A DNA stretch of 64,000 bases from NCBI RefSeq assembly GCF_008632955.1, contig NZ_CP043959.1, positions 2,170,001-2,234,000 on the forward strand, read 5' to 3'. The position numbers and the translations under genes were made by a program. The notes below the pieces were generated by a model. It searched no databases, was not told the origin of the DNA, and was given only the letters and a program-made list of their open reading frames with translations. The stretch is from Streptomyces tendae (GTDB lineage: Bacteria; Actinomycetota; Actinomycetes; Streptomycetales; Streptomycetaceae). Of this stretch, positions 25,485 to 38,370 are shown piece after piece. How positions within the stretch are numbered: position 1 is the stretch's first letter; every line of letters starts with the position of its first letter.

Positions 25485-27230
25485 GTGGCAGCACTCAAAA
25501 AGGGACGGAACGCGAGCGCCACAAGCAAGCCGTGGCGCTCGCTGGCTCTGATCCTGATCGCCATCGTGGCGCTCACCGGAGGGATGTTCGCCTCCGGGCA
25601 CACCACTCCGCGTCTCGGCATCGACCTGGCCGGTGGCACGAGCATCACGCTGGCAGCGGTCCCCGAGGCCGGCCAGGAGTCCGCGATCAACAAGACCAAC
25701 ATGGACACCGCGGTCTCCATCATGGAGCGGCGCGTCAACGGTCTGGGCGTCTCCGAGGCCGAGGTCCAGACGCAGGGCGAACGCAACATCATCGTCAACA
25801 TTCCCAAGGGCACGAATTCCAAGCAGGCCCGGGAACAGGTCGGCACCACCGCCAAGCTCTACTTCCGTCCCGTCATCGCCACCGAGCTGGCCGGCGGCGG
25901 GGCCGCCCCGGAGCCGAGCGCCACCGGCGACTCCTCCGGCGACAAGGCCACGGACAAGGAGGCCACCGACGGCTCCTCGCCCTCGGCGTCCACCAGCCCC
26001 TCGGCGAGCGCCACCACCCAGGGCCGCGCGGTCACCGACGCCCTGAAGGCCGACGAGAGCCCCGCCGCCACCGACAAGGCGAGCCCCTCCCCGTCCGCCA
26101 CGGGCGGTGCGGCCGACGACGACAGCAAGCTCCAGGCCCAGTACGCCGCGCTCGACTGCACCAAGGAGAGCGTCCGCGCGACCGCCGGTGACGGCGCCAA
26201 GGCCACCGACTCCACCGTCGCCTGCGGCCAGAACTCCCAGGGCCAGTGGCAGAAGTACATCCTCGGCCCCGCCGCCGTCGACGGCACCGACGTCGACGAG
26301 GCCGACGCCGTCCTGAACACGCAGTCAGGCGCCGGCTGGACCGTGACCATGAAGTTCACGGGCGAGGGCTCGAAGAAGTTCGCCGACATCACCGGCCAGC
26401 TCGCCCAGAAGCCGTCCCCGCAGAACCAGTTCGCGATCGTCCTGGACGGCGAGGTCGTCTCCGACCCCTACGTCCGGCAGGCCCTGACCGGCGGCAACGC
26501 CGAGATCTCCGGCAACTTCACGCAGCAGTCGTCGCAGGAACTGGCGAACATGCTGTCCTACGGCGCGCTGCCGCTGACCTTCCGCGAGGACAGCGTCACC
26601 ACCGTCACCGCCGCCCTCGGCGGCGAGCAGCTGCAGGCCGGTCTGATCGCCGGTGCCATCGGCCTCGCGCTGGTGATCCTGTACCTGCTGTTCTACTACC
26701 GCGGTCTGTCGTTCATCGCTGTCGCCTCGCTGCTGGTCTCCGCCGCGCTCACCTACGTGATCATGGCGCTGCTCGGCCCGACGATCGGCTTCGCGCTGAA
26801 CCTGCCGGCCGTCTGCGGTGCCATCGTGGCGATCGGCATCACGGCGGACTCGTTCATCGTCTACTTCGAACGGGTCCGGGACGAGATCCGCGAGGGCCGC
26901 ACCCTGCGTCCCGCCGTGGAGCGGGCCTGGCCGCGTGCCCGGCGCACCATCCTGGTCTCCGACTTCGTGTCCTTCCTCGCCGCCGCCGTGCTCTTCGTGG
27001 TCACCGTCGGCAAGGTGCAGGGCTTCGCGTTCACCCTGGGTCTGACCACGGTCCTCGACGTCGTGGTGGTGTTCCTCTTCACCAAGCCGCTGCTCACGCT
27101 GATGGCCCGCCGCAAGTTCTTCGCGAGCGGCCACAAGTGGTCCGGCCTCGACCCGAAGGCGCTGGGTGCCAAGCCACCGCTGCGCCGCACCCGTCGTCCC
27201 TCCGCCCCTGCCCAGACGAAGGAGGCGTGA
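25485..27230 (+). CDS. secD: Protein translocase subunit SecD
   Basis: A 581-residue membrane protein that with SecF uses the proton gradient to help complete protein export. It has an N-terminal transmembrane helix (about 18-36), the motif RLGIDLAGGTSI opening the P1 periplasmic domain, a low-complexity Ala/Ser/Thr/Asp/Lys insertion (about residues 138-215), then the conserved DGEVVSDPYVRQAL region and five C-terminal transmembrane helices with the conserved ITADSFIVYFERVRDEIREG. The GTG at 25485 is preceded by gagaag. secF follows after 3 bases. Confidence 0.96.
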   Translation: MAALKKGRNASATSKPWRSLALILIAIVALTGGMFASGHTTPRLGIDLAGGTSITLAAVPEAGQESAINKTNMDTAVSIMERRVNGLGVSEAEVQTQGERNIIVNIPKGTNSKQAREQVGTTAKLYFRPVIATELAGGGAAPEPSATGDSSGDKATDKEATDGSSPSASTSPSASATTQGRAVTDALKADESPAATDKASPSPSATGGAADDDSKLQAQYAALDCTKESVRATAGDGAKATDSTVACGQNSQGQWQKYILGPAAVDGTDVDEADAVLNTQSGAGWTVTMKFTGEGSKKFADITGQLAQKPSPQNQFAIVLDGEVVSDPYVRQALTGGNAEISGNFTQQSSQELANMLSYGALPLTFREDSVTTVTAALGGEQLQAGLIAGAIGLALVILYLLFYYRGLSFIAVASLLVSAALTYVIMALLGPTIGFALNLPAVCGAIVAIGITADSFIVYFERVRDEIREGRTLRPAVERAWPRARRTILVSDFVSFLAAAVLFVVTVGKVQGFAFTLGLTTVLDVVVVFLFTKPLLTLMARRKFFASGHKWSGLDPKALGAKPPLRRTRRPSAPAQTKEA

Positions 27231-27233
27231 GAG

Positions 27234-28349
27234 ATGTCGAAGCTCGGCACCCTCGGCGCCCGACTGCACCACGGCGAGATCGGCTACGACTTCGTCAAGA
27301 ACCGCAAGATCTGGTACGGCATCTCGATCCTGATCACCATCACGGCCATCGTCGGCCTGGCGGTGCGCGGCCTGCACATGGGCATCGAGTTCCAGGGCGG
27401 GGCGGTCTTCACCACCCCGAAGAACATGAGCGTCTCGGTGGCCACGGCCGAGGGCTTCGCGGAGGACGCCTCCGGCCACGACGCCATCGTCCAGAAGCTC
27501 GGTGACGGCAGCCTGCGCATCCAGGTCGCCGGCATCGACACCAAGACCTCGGACACCATCAAGGACCGGCTCGCCGACGACCTCAAGGTCGACGGCGAGC
27601 AGATCAACGCCGAACTGGTGGGTCCCAGCTGGGGCGAGCAGATCGCCAACAAGGCGTGGCAGGGCCTGGGGATCTTCCTGATCCTGGTGGTGATCTACCT
27701 GGCGATCGCCTTCGAGTGGCGCATGGCGGTCGCGGCGTTCGTCGCGCTGATCCACGACATCACCATCACGGTCGGGATCTACGCCCTCGTCGGCTTCGAG
27801 GTCACCCCCGGCACGGTGATCGGTCTGCTCACCATCCTCGGTTACTCGCTGTACGACACGGTGGTCGTCTTCGACAGCCTCAAGGAACAGACGAAGGACA
27901 TCACCAAACAGACCCGCTGGACCTACAGCGAGATCGCCAACCGGTCGATCAACAGCACCTTGGTGCGGTCGATCAACACGACGGTCGTGGCGCTGCTGCC
28001 GGTGGCGGGCCTGCTGTTCATCGGTGGCGGTGTCCTCGGCGCCGGCATGCTGAACGACATCTCGCTGTCGCTGTTCGTCGGCCTCGCCGCCGGTGCGTAC
28101 TCCTCGATCTTCATCGCCACCCCGCTGGTCGCCGACCTCAAGGAGCGCGAGCCGGCGATGAAGTCCCTGAAGAAGCGCGTGCTGGCCAAGCGGGCCCACG
28201 GCGGGGACACGGACGCCGACCAGGCGGCCCCCGCGACCGACAGCGACTACGACGAGCCCGAGGACGTCGCGGCCGCGGTCGTCGGACCCCGTAACCAGCC
28301 CGCCTCCCGCACGCGTGGTCGTGGCCGGCCCTCGGGGAAGCGCCGATGA
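27234..28349 (+). CDS. secF: Protein translocase subunit SecF
   Basis: A 371-residue partner of SecD with six transmembrane helices. It has the signature GIEFQGGAVF after the first helix, and the conserved SLYDTVVVFDSLKE in the fourth transmembrane region. A charged C-terminal tail ends with a basic [13 protein letters not shown]. It is coupled to secD (3-base gap) and overlaps apt by ATGA. Confidence 0.96.
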   Translation: MSKLGTLGARLHHGEIGYDFVKNRKIWYGISILITITAIVGLAVRGLHMGIEFQGGAVFTTPKNMSVSVATAEGFAEDASGHDAIVQKLGDGSLRIQVAGIDTKTSDTIKDRLADDLKVDGEQINAELVGPSWGEQIANKAWQGLGIFLILVVIYLAIAFEWRMAVAAFVALIHDITITVGIYALVGFEVTPGTVIGLLTILGYSLYDTVVVFDSLKEQTKDITKQTRWTYSEIANRSINSTLVRSINTTVVALLPVAGLLFIGGGVLGAGMLNDISLSLFVGLAAGAYSSIFIATPLVADLKEREPAMKSLKKRVLAKRAHGGDTDADQAAPATDSDYDEPEDVAAAVVGPRNQPASRTRGRGRPSGKRR

Positions 28350-28894
28350 CCGAGCACACCGACCTCTCCGGCCTGCTGCTGAGCCGGATCCGGGACGTGG
28401 CGGACTACCCGGAGCCGGGCGTGATGTTCAAGGACATCACCCCGCTCCTGGCGGACCCCAAGGCGTTCGACGCGCTCACCGAGGCCCTCGCGGACGTCGC
28501 CCGCCGGGCCGGCGCCACCAAGGTGGTCGGCCTGGAGGCACGCGGCTTCATCCTCGGCGCCCCGGTCGCCCTCCGCGCGGGCCTGGGCTTCATCCCGGTC
28601 CGCAAGGCGGGCAAGCTCCCCGGAGCCACGCTCAGCCAGGCCTACGACCTGGAGTACGGCTCCGCCGAGATCGAGGTGCACGCGGAGGACCTCGGCGGCG
28701 ACGACCGCGTCCTGGTCGTCGACGACGTCCTGGCCACCGGCGGCACCGCCGAGGCCTCGCTCCAGCTGATCCGCAGGGCGGGCGCCGAAGTCGCGGGCCT
28801 CGCCGTACTGATGGAGCTCGGCTTCCTGGGCGGCCGTGCCCGGCTGGAGCCCGCCCTGGCGGGCGCCCCGCTGGAGGCGCTGCTCACGGTCTGA
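28346..28894 (+). CDS. apt: Adenine phosphoribosyltransferase
   Basis: A 182-residue type I phosphoribosyltransferase that converts adenine and PRPP to AMP. The PRPP loop is [10 protein letters not shown] around residues 124-133, and the family-specific start is [16 protein letters not shown]. The ATG overlaps the secF stop (ATGA). It is directly upstream of relA, the order known in Streptomyces, with a hairpin in between. Confidence 0.97.
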   Translation: MTEHTDLSGLLLSRIRDVADYPEPGVMFKDITPLLADPKAFDALTEALADVARRAGATKVVGLEARGFILGAPVALRAGLGFIPVRKAGKLPGATLSQAYDLEYGSAEIEVHAEDLGGDDRVLVVDDVLATGGTAEASLQLIRRAGAEVAGLAVLMELGFLGGRARLEPALAGAPLEALLTV

Positions 28895-28936
28895 GCACCC
28901 TGGGGGCACCGGAAGGCGGACCCGACGACACCACGC

Positions 28937-28967
28937 AGGCGGACCCGGAGGAATCCGGCGTCCGCCT
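28937..28967 (+). terminator. Hairpin between apt and relA
   Basis: Arms aggcggac / gtccgcct (8 bp) continue inward with ccgga / tccgg closing a GGAA loop, with one bulged C. It is followed by cgtgcgtttctcc. It likely ends the sec-apt transcript before the relA promoter. Confidence 0.6.
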
Positions 28968-29087
28968 CGTGCGTTTCTCCGGTTGACGGTCCTCACACCG
29001 CTCCGAAGGCGATCGTGGGGCCCGGGCTCGCTACCATGGGGTCTCCGGAGCCTGACCGGGGACCCGGATCGCGCACGAGGAGCCCTC

Positions 29088-31613
<2,526 letters not shown>

Positions 31614-31633
31614 GACCCGCGCGGGACACAGGC

Positions 31634-31671
31634 AAGGGGGCCGCCGCACCCGAAGGTGCGGCGGCCCCCTT
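31634..31671. terminator. Bidirectional terminator between relA and the DUF349 gene
   Basis: A perfect 17-bp stem with outer arms aaggggg / ccccctt and a cgaa loop at 31651-31654. It lies between two convergent genes and has A/T edges on both sides, suiting both directions. Confidence 0.92.
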
Positions 31672-31685
31672 CCCTGTGGGCGGTC

Positions 31686-32915
31686 TCAGCCGCCGAACTC
31701 CTGCAAACCCTTCAGCGCCTGGTCCAGCAGGGCCTGGCGGCCCTGCAGCTCCCGCTCCAGCTTGTCCGCCTTGGCGGTGTTGCCCTGCGCCCTGGCCTGC
31801 TCGATCTGGCCCTTGAGCTTGTCCACGGCGGCCTGCAGCTGACCGGTCAGACCCTCGGCCCGCGCACGGGCCTCCGGGTTCGTCCGGCGCCACTCGGCCT
31901 CCTCGGCCTCCTGCAGGGCGCGCTCCACGGTGTGCATCCGGCCCTCGACCCGCGGCCGGGCGTCCCGCGGCACATGGCCGATGGCCTCCCAGCGCTCGTT
32001 GAGCGCGCGGAACGCGGCACGGGCGGCCTTCAGGTCCGTGATCGGCAGCAGCTTCTCCGCCTCGCCGGCCAGCTCCTCCTTGAGCTTGAGGTTCTCGGCC
32101 TGCTCCGCGTCACGCTCGGCGAACACCGAACTGCGGGCGGCGAAGAAGACGTCCTGGGCGCCGCGGAAGCGGTTCCACAGGTCCTCCTCGTGCTCGCGCT
32201 GGGCGCGGCCCGCGGCCTTCCACTCCGTCATCAGCTCGCGGTACCGGGCCGCCGTCGGGCCCCAGTCCGTCGAGTTCGACAGCGCCTCGGCCTCACCGAC
32301 CAGCCGCTCCTTGGTCCGGCGGGCCTCCTCGCGCTGCGCGTCCAGCTGCGCGAAGTGCTGCTTGCGCCGCTTGGAGAACGCCGACCGAGCGTGCGAGAAG
32401 CGGTGCCACAGCTCGTCGTCGGACTTGCGGTCCAGCCGCGGCAGGCCCTTCCAGGTGTCCACCAGGGCCCGCAGCCGCTCGCCGGCCGCCCGCCACTGGT
32501 CGGACTGCGCGAGCTCCTCGGCCTCGGTGACAAGCGCCTCCTTGGCCTGGCGCGCCTCGTCGGACTGGCGGGCCCGCTGCGCCTTGCGCTCCTCGCGGCG
32601 CGCCTCCACCAGCTCCACGAGCTTGTCCAGCCGGGCCCCGAGGGCCGCAAGGTCGCCGACCGCGTGATGGGCGTCCACCTGCTCGCGCAGGTGGCCGATC
32701 GCTGCCATGGCGTCCTTGGACGACAGGTCGGTGGTCCTGACTCGCTTCTCGAGGAGGCCGATCTCGACAACCAGGCCCTCGTACTTGCGCTGGAAGTAGG
32801 CCAGCGCCTCGTCGGGGGAGCCGGCCTGCCAGGAACCGACGACCTTCTCGCCGTCGGCCGTACGCACGTACACGGTCCCCGTCTCGTCGACGCGGCCCCA
32901 CGGGTCGCTGCTCAC
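31686..32915 (-). CDS. DUF349 domain coiled-coil protein
   Basis: A 409-residue cytoplasmic protein made of repeated DUF349 helical units, each with a WRAAGERLRALVDTWKGL-like or YRELMTEWKAAGR-like pattern followed by a DELWHRF-type helix; about four units are visible between residues 110 and 370. The rest is highly charged coiled coil. The N-terminus DPWGRVDETGTVYV is a small beta element. DUF349 proteins are of uncertain function. The GTG ending at 32915 is preceded by GGAGG; an upstream ATG in frame lacks this. It lies alone, convergent with relA. Confidence 0.88.
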   Translation of the reverse strand: MSSDPWGRVDETGTVYVRTADGEKVVGSWQAGSPDEALAYFQRKYEGLVVEIGLLEKRVRTTDLSSKDAMAAIGHLREQVDAHHAVGDLAALGARLDKLVELVEARREERKAQRARQSDEARQAKEALVTEAEELAQSDQWRAAGERLRALVDTWKGLPRLDRKSDDELWHRFSHARSAFSKRRKQHFAQLDAQREEARRTKERLVGEAEALSNSTDWGPTAARYRELMTEWKAAGRAQREHEEDLWNRFRGAQDVFFAARSSVFAERDAEQAENLKLKEELAGEAEKLLPITDLKAARAAFRALNERWEAIGHVPRDARPRVEGRMHTVERALQEAEEAEWRRTNPEARARAEGLTGQLQAAVDKLKGQIEQARAQGNTAKADKLERELQGRQALLDQALKGLQEFGG

Positions 32916-33053
32916 AGCGCCTCCTCCACATGATGCCGTCGAGGGGGCCTGTGTGCTCCCCCGGGCATCGTCCACAGTTTCGTCACGGCCAACATAGGCG
33001 ACCGACGGGATGCCTGTCCGCATCCCGCGCGACCGAAATTACGCAGTTGGGGC

Positions 33054-33875
33054 TCACGATGCGGCGACGGTCGCCTTGTTGATCACGACCGTCGCGTTGG
33101 GCGCCCCGTCGCCGGCCCCGGTGCTCTCGCCGGCGTCGGCGATCTTCTTCAGCACCTTCAGACCGGCGTCCGAGATGGTGCCGAACGGCGTGTAGCTCGG
33201 CGGGAGCTGGCTGTCCTGGTAGACCAGGAAGAACTGGCTGCCGCCGCTGTCCTTCTGGCCGGTGTTGGCCATGGCGACCGTGCCCGCCGGGTAGACGTTG
33301 TCCTTCAGGCTGGCGTCCTTCAGGTTCTCGTCCGGGATGGTGTAGCCCGGCCCGCCGGTGCCGGTGCCCGTCGGGTCGCCGCACTGCAGCACGTAGATGC
33401 CGTTCGTGGTGAGCCGGTGGCACTTCGTGTGGTCGAAGTAGCCCTTGTTCGCCAGGAAGTCGAACGAGTTGACCGTGTGCGGGGCGGCCGACGCCTTCAG
33501 CGCCACGTCTATCGCGCCGCAGGTGGTGTCCAGCTTCAGCGTGTACTTCGCCGACTTGTCGATCGACATCGCCGGCTCCTTCTTCCAGGTCTTCTTCGCG
33601 ACCTCGCCCTTCGCGGGCTCCTCGCACGGGTCCGGAGCCTTGCTGGGCGCCTCCGCGCTCGGGGTGGCCTCCGCGCTCGTGGTGGTCTTGTCGTCGTCCT
33701 GCTTCAGCACCCCGGTCGTGTACAGCGCGAGGCTGCCGATCAGGACCACACCGAGCACCGACGCGATCACCGCGTTGCGGACCCGCGCCTTCTGACGCGC
33801 CTCGGTACGCCGCTGCTGCTGCCTCAAGAACTTCTCCCGGGCGAGCTGACGCCGCCGCTGCTCCTGGCTGACCAC
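33054..33875 (-). CDS. Membrane-anchored cyclophilin-type peptidyl-prolyl isomerase
   Basis: A 273-residue protein with a basic cytoplasmic head (1-33, rich in Gln/Arg), one transmembrane helix (about 34-53, NAVIASVLGVVLIGSLALY), a linker, and a C-terminal cyclophilin domain with CGAIDVAL, VNSFDFLANKGYFD, LQCGDPTGTGTGGPGY and SQFFLVY. It catalyses proline cis-trans isomerisation outside the membrane. Several active-site positions differ from human cyclophilin A, as in many bacterial forms. The GTG ending at 33875 has GAGGAGAG upstream. It is divergent from the MBL hydrolase. Confidence 0.92.
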   Translation of the reverse strand: MVSQEQRRRQLAREKFLRQQQRRTEARQKARVRNAVIASVLGVVLIGSLALYTTGVLKQDDDKTTTSAEATPSAEAPSKAPDPCEEPAKGEVAKKTWKKEPAMSIDKSAKYTLKLDTTCGAIDVALKASAAPHTVNSFDFLANKGYFDHTKCHRLTTNGIYVLQCGDPTGTGTGGPGYTIPDENLKDASLKDNVYPAGTVAMANTGQKDSGGSQFFLVYQDSQLPPSYTPFGTISDAGLKVLKKIADAGESTGAGDGAPNATVVINKATVAAS

Positions 33876-34059
33876 CGGGTTCTCTCCTCATGCGTCTCGT
33901 GTGCCGGCCGGTACGCGTGCGTACGTGCGGTGAGCCGACCGCCTGCGTGTGCCCCGTACCGTATATGGGTTCGCTGAGGAATCGGCAGCGCCGGTAGGCT
34001 CTGACCACGGGCGCAGCCCCGTCGCAAGCCTCCCGTACCGACACAAACGAAGGACGATC

Positions 34060-34767
34060 GTGCTCATTGCCGGGTTCCCCGCCGGGGCCTGGGGGACGAA
34101 CTGTTATCTCGTCGCCCCCGCCGCCGGTGAGGAGTGCGTGATCATCGACCCCGGCCACCAGGCCGCCGACGGCGTGGCGGAGGCGGTCCGCAAGCACCGG
34201 CTCAAGCCCGTCGCCGTCGTCCTCACCCACGGCCACATCGACCATGTCGCCTCGGTGGTCCCGGTGTGCGGGGCGCACGACGTTCCCGCCTGGATCCACC
34301 CCCAGGACCGGTACATGATGAGCGACCCCGAGAAGGGCATAGGCCGGGCCATCGGCATGCCGCTCATGGGAGAGCTGACGGTGGGGGAGCCGGACGACGT
34401 CAAGGAGCTCACCGATGGCGCGAAACTGCGGCTGGCGGGCCTGGAGTTCGGCGTCTCGCACGCGCCGGGCCATACCAAGGGGTCGGTGACCTTCGGCCTG
34501 CCCGGGTCGGCGGACGTCCCGCCGGTCATGTTCTCGGGCGACCTGTTGTTCGCCGGCTCCGTCGGACGCACCGACCTGCCCGGCGGTGACATGGCCGAGA
34601 TGCTCGACTCGCTGGCCCGCGTGTGCCTGCCGCTCGACGACTCGACCGTGGTGCTGTCCGGCCACGGCCCCCAGACGACCATCGGCCAGGAGCGCGCCAC
34701 CAACCCGTATCTGCGGCAGGTGGCGGCCGGCCAGGGAGCGCCCCAGGCTCCCCGACGAGGAATGTGA
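34060..34767 (+). CDS. MBL-fold metallohydrolase (glyoxalase II-like)
   Basis: A 235-residue metallo-beta-lactamase fold hydrolase. The zinc motif is THGHIDH, followed by HAPGHTKGS with the third His and [15 protein letters not shown] with the bridging Asp. It belongs to the glyoxalase II/YcbL-like group that hydrolyses thioesters; the substrate is not known. The GTG at 34060 has GAAGGA (34049-34054). TAGGCT (33996-34001) is a candidate -10. It lies directly upstream of hisS, probably in one transcript. Confidence 0.9.
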   Translation: MLIAGFPAGAWGTNCYLVAPAAGEECVIIDPGHQAADGVAEAVRKHRLKPVAVVLTHGHIDHVASVVPVCGAHDVPAWIHPQDRYMMSDPEKGIGRAIGMPLMGELTVGEPDDVKELTDGAKLRLAGLEFGVSHAPGHTKGSVTFGLPGSADVPPVMFSGDLLFAGSVGRTDLPGGDMAEMLDSLARVCLPLDDSTVVLSGHGPQTTIGQERATNPYLRQVAAGQGAPQAPRRGM

Positions 34768-34778
34768 CAACTACTTCC

Positions 34779-36041
34779 GTGAGCACTTTCAAGGCCCCGA
34801 AGGGCACGTACGACCTGCTGCCGCCCGATTCCGCCAAGTTCCTCGCCGTGCGCGAGGCGATCGCGGCCCCGCTGCGCGGCTCCGGCTACGGCTACATCGA
34901 GACGCCCGGCTTCGAGAACGTCGAACTGTTCGCGCGCGGTGTCGGTGAGTCCACCGACATCGTCACCAAGGAGATGTACGCCTTCGAGACCAAGGGCGGC
35001 GACCGGCTCGCCCTGCGCCCCGAGGGCACCGCCTCCGTGCTGCGCGCCGCCCTGGAGGCCAGCCTGCACAAGGCGGGCAACCTCCCGGTCAAGCTCTGGT
35101 ACTCGGGCTCGTACTACCGCTACGAGCGCCCCCAGAAGGGCCGTTACCGCCACTTCTCCCAGGTCGGCGCCGAGGCGATCGGCGCGGAGGACCCGGCGCT
35201 GGACGCCGAGCTGATCATCCTCGCCGACCAGGCGTACCGCTCGCTCGGCCTGCAGAACTTCCGCATCCTGCTCAACAGCCTCGGCGACAAGGAGTGCCGC
35301 CCGGTCTACCGGGCCGCGTTGCAGGACTTCCTGCGCGGCCTCGACCTGGACGAGGACACCCTGCGCCGGGCGGACATCAACCCGCTGCGCGTCCTGGACG
35401 ACAAGCGGGAGTCGGTGCAGAAGCAGCTCACCGGCGCGCCCCTGCTGCGCGACTACCTCTGCGACGCCTGCAAGGCGTACCACGAGGAGGTCCGCGAGCT
35501 GATCACGGCGGCGGGCGTGGCCTTCGAGGACGACCCCAAGCTCGTGCGCGGCCTGGACTACTACACCCGCACCACCTTCGAGTTCGTCCACGACGGCCTG
35601 GGCTCCCAGTCCGCGGTGGGCGGCGGCGGCCGCTACGACGGCCTGTCCGAGATGATCGGCGGTCCCGCGCTGCCGTCCGTCGGCTGGGCGCTGGGCGTCG
35701 ACCGCACCGTGCTGGCGCTGGAGGCGGAGGGCGTCGAGCTGGAACTGCCCGCCACCACCAGCGTGTTCGCCGTGCCGCTCGGCGAGGAGGCCCGCCGCGT
35801 GCTGTTCGCCAAGGTCACCGAGCTGCGCAAGAACGGCGTGGCCGCTGACTTCGCCTACGGCGGCAAGGGCCTCAAGGCCGCGATGAAGGCGGCCAACCGC
35901 TCGGGCGCCCGGTACGCGCTCATCCTCGGCGAGCGGGACCTCGCCGAGGGCGTCGTCCAGCTCAAGGACCTGGAGTCCGGCGAGCAGAGCGCGGTCGGCG
36001 TGAACGAGGTCGTGGCGGAGCTCGAGTCCCGCCTCGGCTGA
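34779..36041 (+). CDS. hisS: Histidyl-tRNA synthetase
   Basis: A 420-residue class II synthetase. Motif 2 is visible in [19 protein letters not shown], the histidine-specific peptides are [13 protein letters not shown] and GGGRYDGL, and the anticodon domain is C-terminal. Two starts compete: GTG at 34779, giving [16 protein letters not shown] directly, and GTG at 34764 that overlaps the upstream TGA but has GAGGA only two bases before it and adds five residues. The first is chosen because the domain starts there; the second is a real alternative. A large hairpin follows the gene. Confidence 0.93.
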   Translation: MSTFKAPKGTYDLLPPDSAKFLAVREAIAAPLRGSGYGYIETPGFENVELFARGVGESTDIVTKEMYAFETKGGDRLALRPEGTASVLRAALEASLHKAGNLPVKLWYSGSYYRYERPQKGRYRHFSQVGAEAIGAEDPALDAELIILADQAYRSLGLQNFRILLNSLGDKECRPVYRAALQDFLRGLDLDEDTLRRADINPLRVLDDKRESVQKQLTGAPLLRDYLCDACKAYHEEVRELITAAGVAFEDDPKLVRGLDYYTRTTFEFVHDGLGSQSAVGGGGRYDGLSEMIGGPALPSVGWALGVDRTVLALEAEGVELELPATTSVFAVPLGEEARRVLFAKVTELRKNGVAADFAYGGKGLKAAMKAANRSGARYALILGERDLAEGVVQLKDLESGEQSAVGVNEVVAELESRLG

Positions 36042-36055
36042 GACCCCCGCTCCAC

Positions 36056-36091
36056 GGGCGCCGGGTCCCCTCCCCAGGGGGCCCGGCGCCC
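36056..36091 (+). terminator. Hairpin terminator after hisS
   Basis: Arms gggcgccggg / cccggcgccc (10 bp), extended inward by a T-G pair and cccc/gggg around a loop at 36071-36076. It starts 15 bases after hisS and has no strong T tract. Confidence 0.75.
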
Positions 36092-36303
36092 GCCTCGTCA
36101 ACCGCGCGCACCCCGCCGCCACCCGCAAGGGCAGCCGGGACCGGACGCCCGTGCGGGCGCCCCACCGAGGTCGGCCGAAACCCCGCGCCCGGGGCGAACA
36201 GGCGTACGTCCTTATCCGCGGTCAACGGCGCACCCACCGAGCCGTACGGCACAATGGCCCCTGCCCGAAGCAGGTCCCCACCACCAGTGACGGAATCGGC
36301 GTG

Positions 36304-36972
36304 ATGAGCAAGACGACAGTCAGGGACGTCGACATGGAGCCCGAATCCCCCTCCCCGCAGCAGCGTGCCGCCTCCTCGCCGCGCACCGAGGGCGCGAGCC
36401 GGGCGTTCGCGCTGCTCCTGATCATCACCGGCGCGGCCGGAGTCCTCGCCGCGTGGGTGATCACGCTCGACAAGTTCAAGCTGCTCGAGGCCAAGGTCAA
36501 GGGTGAGACGTTCGTCCCCGGCTGCAGCCTCAACCCGGTCGTCTCCTGCGGCAGCGTCATGGAGAGCGACCAGGCCTCCGTGTTCGGCTTCCCCAACCCG
36601 ATGCTGGGCCTCGTCACCTACGGCATCGTGGTCTGCGTCGGCATGAGCCTGCTCGCCCGGGCCCGCTTCCCGCGCTGGTACTGGCTCACCCTCAACGCCG
36701 GCACGCTCTTCGGCGTCGGCTTCTGCGCCTGGCTGATGTTCCAGTCCCTGTACCGGATCAACGCCCTGTGCCTGTGGTGCTGCCTGGCCTGGGTCGCCAC
36801 GATCATCATGTTCTGGTACGTGACCTCCTTCAACGTCCGCAAGGGCTTCCTGCCCGCCCCGAACTGGCTGAAGAGCTTCTTCGCCGAGTTCACCTGGGTC
36901 ATGCCGGTGCTGCACATCGGCATCATCGGCATGCTGATCCTGACCCGCTGGTGGGACTTCTGGACCAGCTGA
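36304..36972 (+). CDS. Vitamin K epoxide reductase (VKOR) family protein
   Basis: A 222-residue four- to five-helix membrane protein. The active-site pair is C156-L-W-C159 in ALCLWCC; the loop cysteines are C74 and C82 in PGCSLNPVVSCGSVM. Actinobacterial VKOR homologues reoxidise a DsbA-like partner in disulphide bond formation using menaquinone. A DsbA-like partner is not fused or adjacent here. The ATG at 36304 is chosen; a GTG one codon earlier is possible. CACAAT (about 36249-36254) may be a -10. It stands between hisS and rarA. Confidence 0.9.
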   Translation: MSKTTVRDVDMEPESPSPQQRAASSPRTEGASRAFALLLIITGAAGVLAAWVITLDKFKLLEAKVKGETFVPGCSLNPVVSCGSVMESDQASVFGFPNPMLGLVTYGIVVCVGMSLLARARFPRWYWLTLNAGTLFGVGFCAWLMFQSLYRINALCLWCCLAWVATIIMFWYVTSFNVRKGFLPAPNWLKSFFAEFTWVMPVLHIGIIGMLILTRWWDFWTS

Positions 36973-37002
36973 CCGCCCGCCCGGGCTGTCGGCGCGGTGC
37001 TT

Positions 37003-37008
37003 TAGGGT
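37003..37008 (+). promoter_or_regulatory. Leaderless-type -10 element TAGGGT
   Basis: TAGGGT fits TANNNT and is 6 bases before the rarA GTG at 37015. There is no ribosome binding site between them, which fits a leaderless transcript. Confidence 0.5.
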
Positions 37009-37014
37009 TTCAGG

Positions 37015-38370
37015 GTGGAGCCCGACCTGTTCACCGCCGCAGCAGAAGAACGCCAGGAGAAGGACCCGGCCGGCAGCCCCCTGGCGGTCCGGATGCGCCC
37101 GCGCACCCTCGACGAGGTGGTGGGCCAGCAGCACCTGCTGAAGCCGGGCTCCCCCCTGCGCAGACTCGTCGGCGAGGGCTCCTCGGGCCCCGCCGGCCCG
37201 TCCTCGGTGATCCTCTGGGGCCCGCCCGGAACCGGCAAGACCACCCTCGCCTACGTCGTCTCCAAGGCCACCAACAAGCGCTTCGTGGAGCTGTCCGCGA
37301 TCACCGCGGGCGTCAAGGAGGTCCGCGCGGTCATCGACGGCGCCCGCCGCGCCTCCGGGGGGTACGGCCAGGAGACCGTCCTCTTCCTCGACGAGATCCA
37401 CCGCTTCAGCAAGGCCCAGCAGGACTCCCTGCTCCCGGCCGTGGAGAACCGCTGGGTCACCCTGATCGCCGCGACCACCGAGAACCCGTACTTCTCGGTC
37501 ATCTCCCCGCTGCTCTCCCGCTCCCTGCTGCTCACGCTGGAACCGCTCACCGACGACGACGTCCGCGGTCTGCTGCGGCGCGCCCTCACCGACGACCGGG
37601 GCCTCAGGGGCGCCGTCACCCTCCCCGAGGACACCGAGGACCACTTCCTGCGCATCGCCGGCGGGGACGCCCGCCGCGCGCTCACCGCCCTGGAGGCCGC
37701 AGCCGGCGCCGCGCTCGACAAGGGCGAGGCGGAGGTCACCCTGGCGACCCTGGAGGAGACCGTCGACCGGGCCGCCGTGAAGTACGACCGCGACGGCGAC
37801 CAGCACTACGACGTCGCCAGCGCCCTGATCAAGTCCATCCGCGGCTCCGACGTCGACGCCGCCCTGCACTACCTGGCCCGCATGATCGAGGCCGGCGAGG
37901 ACCCCCGCTTCATCGCCCGCCGCCTGATGATCTCCGCCAGCGAGGACATCGGCCTCGCCGATCCCAACGCGCTGCCCATCGCGGTCGCCGCCGCCCAGGC
38001 CGTCGCCATGATCGGTTTCCCCGAGGCCGCCCTCACCCTCAGCCACGCCACCATCGCCCTGGCCCTCGCGCCCAAGTCCAACGCGGCCACCACCGCGATC
38101 GGCGCCGCCCTGGAGGACGTGCGCAAGGGACTGGCCGGACCCGTGCCGTCCCACCTGCGTGACAGCCACTACAAGGGCGCCGGCAAGCTCGGCCACGGCA
38201 AGGGCTACACCTACCCGCACGACCTGCCCGAGGGCATCGCCGCCCAGCAGTACGCGCCGGACGCCCTGAAGGACCGCGAGTACTACGAGCCCACCCGGCA
38301 CGGCGCGGAGGCGCGGTACGCGGACGCGGTGGAGTGGACCAGGCAGCACCTCGGTCGCAAGCGGTCCTGA
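37015..38370 (+). CDS. rarA: Replication-associated recombination protein RarA (MgsA)
   Basis: A 451-residue AAA+ ATPase related to clamp loaders and WRNIP1. Walker A is GPPGTGKT at 69-76, Walker B is FLDEIHRF at 124-131, with the family signature [11 protein letters not shown] and a C-terminal MgsA tetramerisation domain ([21 protein letters not shown]). It acts at stalled replication forks and ssDNA gaps. The start at 37015 sits 6 bases after a TANNNT element. Confidence 0.94.
   Translation: MEPDLFTAAAEERQEKDPAGSPLAVRMRPRTLDEVVGQQHLLKPGSPLRRLVGEGSSGPAGPSSVILWGPPGTGKTTLAYVVSKATNKRFVELSAITAGVKEVRAVIDGARRASGGYGQETVLFLDEIHRFSKAQQDSLLPAVENRWVTLIAATTENPYFSVISPLLSRSLLLTLEPLTDDDVRGLLRRALTDDRGLRGAVTLPEDTEDHFLRIAGGDARRALTALEAAAGAALDKGEAEVTLATLEETVDRAAVKYDRDGDQHYDVASALIKSIRGSDVDAALHYLARMIEAGEDPRFIARRLMISASEDIGLADPNALPIAVAAAQAVAMIGFPEAALTLSHATIALALAPKSNAATTAIGAALEDVRKGLAGPVPSHLRDSHYKGAGKLGHGKGYTYPHDLPEGIAAQQYAPDALKDREYYEPTRHGAEARYADAVEWTRQHLGRKRS

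Noticed and set aside
36042..36303. Extra coding sequence between hisS and the VKOR gene
   Set aside because: The VKOR frame is open far upstream but its composition there is Arg/Pro-rich non-protein, and a terminator and a -10 candidate occupy the region.
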